Shown here: positions 61,273 to 64,000 of the stretch, in pieces
Numbering within the stretch: position 1 is the first letter of the stretch
Layout of the letters: every line of letters starts with the position of its first letter
DNA from: Corydoras sp. C115
Lineage: Eukaryota > Chordata > Actinopteri > Siluriformes > Callichthyidae
DNA: 64,000 nucleotides
Direction: 5' to 3'
NCBI GenBank assembly: GCA_019802505.1
Contig: JAFMOC010000076.1
Location: 1,843,001-1,907,000 of the forward strand
Notes under the pieces: model-generated
Database searches by the model: none
Told to the model about the DNA's origin: nothing
What the model saw: the letters and a program-made list of their open reading frames with translations, nothing else
Translations under genes and position numbers: made by a program

Positions 61273-61394
61273 GATACAATCTGAATAAATGGGATTTATG
61301 GGCCTTGTTTAGTGGTTATGATAACCTAATGGTAGTTAATTTGCTTAAGTAAAACCCGTGGCTGGTGTACAGACGTCACTGTGTTCATGAAAAC

Positions 61395-61665
61395 ATGCAG
61401 TCAAGTTCAAGTTCAAGTTCAAGTAATTTATTTCTATAGCGCTTTTTACAACAGTACATTGTCACAAAGCAGCTTTACAGAATGAAAAGCCTTTAAACCC
61501 CCAAAGAGCGAGCCGAAACGACAGTGGCAAGAAAAAACTCCCTTTTATGTTGTTATTTAAGGAAGAAACCTTGGGAGGACCAAGACTCAGTGGGGGACTC
61601 ATCCTCCTTGAGCGGCCAGGCAGCAACAACAGTGTAGGACAGCTATGTACAGATATTAAACAAAT
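61395..61665 (-). mobile_element. LINE-type 3' tail element
   Basis: On the minus strand this is the element nested in the SINE at 2276-2525. It starts 'atctgtacatagctgtccta', includes 'aaaagggagttttttcttgc' and 'aagctgctttgtgacaatgt', and ends 'aagcgctatagaaataaatt' plus (ACTTGA)n. It lies in the opposite orientation to the reverse transcriptase that follows. Confidence 0.75.
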
Positions 61666-61719
61666 GGAAAAACTAACAACTAGAAAACTATATGTGAGTC
61701 CAGTCCTGATCTGGAGTCT

Positions 61720-64000
61720 GTGTTTATAGACTGTAAACCTTTCTACTGCCCACGGGAATTCTCCTCCGTGGTGCTCATCGGAGTTTACATTCCACCAAGC
61801 GCGTGCGTGCGCTCTCTCAGACCAGATCACCAGTGCAGAGCACAAACACACCGAGTCTGTCTTCATCATTCTTGGGGATTTCAACAGAGCTAAACTTACC
61901 AGCGAGCTGCCCAAATACAGACAGCATGTTACCTGCCCCACCAGGGAGACTAATATACTAGACCACTGCTATACTGTATTAAAAGGTGCATATTGATCTG
62001 TTCTCCGAGCTGCTCTGGGCTTATCTGACCACTCTATGGTCCATCTTCTCCCAACCTACAGACAAAAGCTCAACTGGGCCAAACCTGTGGTCAGTACAGT
62101 GAAGAAGTGGACCAGTGAGGCTAAAGAGAGGCTTCAGGACTATATGGAGTTAACAGACTGGTGTGTGTTCAAGGACTCTACAAGCGGCCTGGACGAATAT
62201 ACTGACACTGTGATATCAGCTTCTGTGAGGACACCTGTGTTCCAACCAGGACTCGCATTAGATACAATAATGACAAGCCCTGGTTTAACGCCAAACTGAA
62301 GCATCTGCGGCAGTCCAAGGAAAACGCTTTTAGGAGTGGGGACCGTGCGCTCTACAATAAAACCAGAAACACACTCAATAGAGAGATCAGAGCTGCTAAG
62401 AAGAGCTACTCCACCAAGCTGAGCAGACTGATGTCCACAAACGAGCCTTCAGCCGTCTGGAAAACCCTGTACAATATATCAAGCTACAAACGACCCGCAC
62501 ACCAGACAATGGGGGGGTCGTCAGCTGGCTGACGACCTAAACACCTTCTACTGCAGGTTTGTAAAGCCCAGGTCAAATCAACAACACAACACCACTTCAC
62601 ACCCTTCTGACTCTCAGTCACCCATTCAGCCTGCCCTGAAGATCTGTGAAGCAGACGTGCACCGACTCTTCAACAAACAAAGAGTAAGGAAAGCGCCAGG
62701 TCCAGATGGAGTGTCACCCTCCTGCCTGAAGAACTGTGCAGACCAGCTTGCTCCTGTCTTCACCAAGATCTTCAACAAATCACTGGAGCAGTGTGTCGTA
62801 CCGGCGTGCTTCAAACGCTCCACAATCATTCCCGTCCCCAAAAAGCCAACTATCTCAGGACTGAATGACTACAGACCTGTCGCACTGACATCCTTCGAGA
62901 GGCTGGTTCTCACTCACTTGAAGGACATCACCAACCCCCAACTAGACCCCCTGCAGTTTGCGTACCGTGCCAACAGGTCTGTAGATGACGCCGTGAACAT
63001 GGGATTACATCACATCCTCCAGCACCTTGACCATCCATGCTCATATGCAAGAGTTCTGTTCTTGGACTTTAGCTGTGCCTTTAATACAATCATCCCCAGA
63101 CACCTACACTCCAAACTGACCCACCTCAGTGTACCTGCCAGTGGATTACAAACTTCCTCTCTGGCAGAGAGCAGCAAGTGAGGCTGGGAAAGATAACGTC
63201 AGGTACCAGGACCATCAGCACAGGAGCTCCACAAGGCTGTGTTCTCTCCCCGCTGCTCTTCTCACTGTACACAAACGAGTGTACCTCCATGGATCCCTCA
63301 GTCAAAATCCTGAAGTTTGCAGATGATCTGACAGTTATTGGTCTCATCCGGGACAGTGACGAGTCTGCCTACAGACGGGTTGTGGAGGAGGTGGTCCTCT
63401 GGAGCAACCACAACAACCTGGAGCTGAACACAGCCAAAACAGTGGAGATGAGAGTAGACTTCAGGAGAAGCCCTCCAACCCTTCCAGCACTCACCATCCT
63501 CAACAGTACTGTAACGGCTGTGGATTCCTACAAGTTCCTGGGCACAATAATCTCAAAGGACTTGAAATGGGACCATAACATCAGCACCATCATCAGGAAG
63601 GCTCAGCAGAGGCTGTACTTCCTGCGTCAGCTGAGGAAGTTCAACCTGCCTAAGGAGCTGATGGTGCAGTTCTACACCGCCACCACAGAATCTGTCCTCA
63701 CCACATCAATCACAGTGTGCGGCAGTTCAGCTACCAGACATGACACCCACAGACTACCCTCCCTACCAGACCTGCACATGGCCAGAACCAGGAAGCGGGC
63801 AGAGAACATCGTCCATGGTCCATCACACCCTGGACATCACCTGTTCCAATATCTTCCCTCAGGCCGGCGGTTCAGTCAGTTGAGGATCAAGACCTCCAGA
63901 TTACGGAGAATCTTTTTCCACACGCCATCACACTCATGAACAGCTGAACATTAAAACACTACTTCTGGACTCATTCTCAACACTCTCAACCAGTCTTCTT
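61720..64000 (+). pseudogene. Broken Rex1-like non-LTR retrotransposon (endonuclease remnant and reverse transcriptase)
   Basis: The plus strand encodes, in three frames, an endonuclease end ('CKPFYCPREFSSVVLIGVYI' near 61733-61792), a linker frame (62036-62299), RT fingers (62657-63128: APGPDGVSPSCL, CVVPACFKRSTIIPVPKK, LNDYRPVAL, VLFLDFSCAFNTI) and palm/thumb (63178-63939: GAPQGCVLSPLL, FADD at about 63316, KFLGTIISKDLKW). The frame breaks near 63130, and several residues seem missing after RPVALTS. Stops and shifts also disrupt 61800-62650. The order and motifs are those of the Rex1/Babar-type fish LINEs (CR1-related). It is not able to encode a full protein. The 3' end runs off the window. 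Confidence 0.85.

Noticed and set aside
61462..61941. 159-codon minus-strand frame as a gene
   Set aside because: It runs through the LINE-type tail and the antisense of the endonuclease remnant. The same tail peptide appears at 2277-2480 inside another repeat.

Overview
This is nuclear DNA of a ray-finned fish, almost certainly a teleost. It is AT-rich and intron-rich, full of long (GT)n and (TA)n microsatellites, and carries more than 20 copies of one tRNA-headed, V-core SINE. It also has Rex1-like LINE remnants and solo LTRs. The SINE resembles zebrafish DANA, which hints at an otophysan (carp/catfish/characin group); that placement is inference. All genes are split by GT-AG introns, so I assembled each CDS by hand from exon phases and family similarity.

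Layout. (1) 1-20.5 kb is mostly repeats. The one candidate exon, on the minus strand at 1771-1896, looks like a mitochondrial presequence exon; by position it could be wars2 exon 1. (2) 20.5-23.6 kb, plus: hao2, peroxisomal 2-hydroxyacid oxidase, 7 coding exons, 356 aa, ending in the PTS1 signal SKL. (3) 25.3-30.3 kb, plus: a BTB-BACK-Kelch protein of the KLHL9/KLHL13 group, about 688 aa, with an unusual proline-rich N-terminus. (4) 33.5-35.4 kb, plus: hsd3b, 3-beta-hydroxysteroid dehydrogenase, 3 coding exons, 383 aa. (5) 36.3-45.1 kb, plus: pla1a, secreted phosphatidylserine-type phospholipase A1, 11 exons, 453 aa. (6) 47.5-48.8 kb, minus: popdc2, a cAMP-binding Popeye membrane protein, 362 aa. 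(7) 51.5-52.5 kb, minus: cox17, copper chaperone, 67 aa. (8) 54.7-59.6 kb, plus: the 5' part of an HCN-type channel gene (N-terminus to S4), present twice as a head-to-tail, nearly identical 2.44 kb duplication. The pore and cyclic-nucleotide domain must lie beyond the window if the gene is intact. (9) 59.8-64 kb: two 456-bp solo LTRs in opposite orientation, a minus-strand LINE-type 3' tail and a broken Rex1-like reverse transcriptase.

The genes are individually regulated vertebrate genes, not an operon. The order (wars2?)-hao2-...-hsd3b matches the human 1p12 neighbourhood. The order pla1a-popdc2-cox17 matches human 3q13.33. The window therefore joins two conserved synteny blocks, with the KLHL gene inside the first and the HCN gene after the second.

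I found no undescribed multi-gene system. The observations most worth checking are the HCN 5'-end tandem duplication (real or assembly artefact), two places where SINEs inserted twice at the same target site, and the matched pair of solo LTRs.
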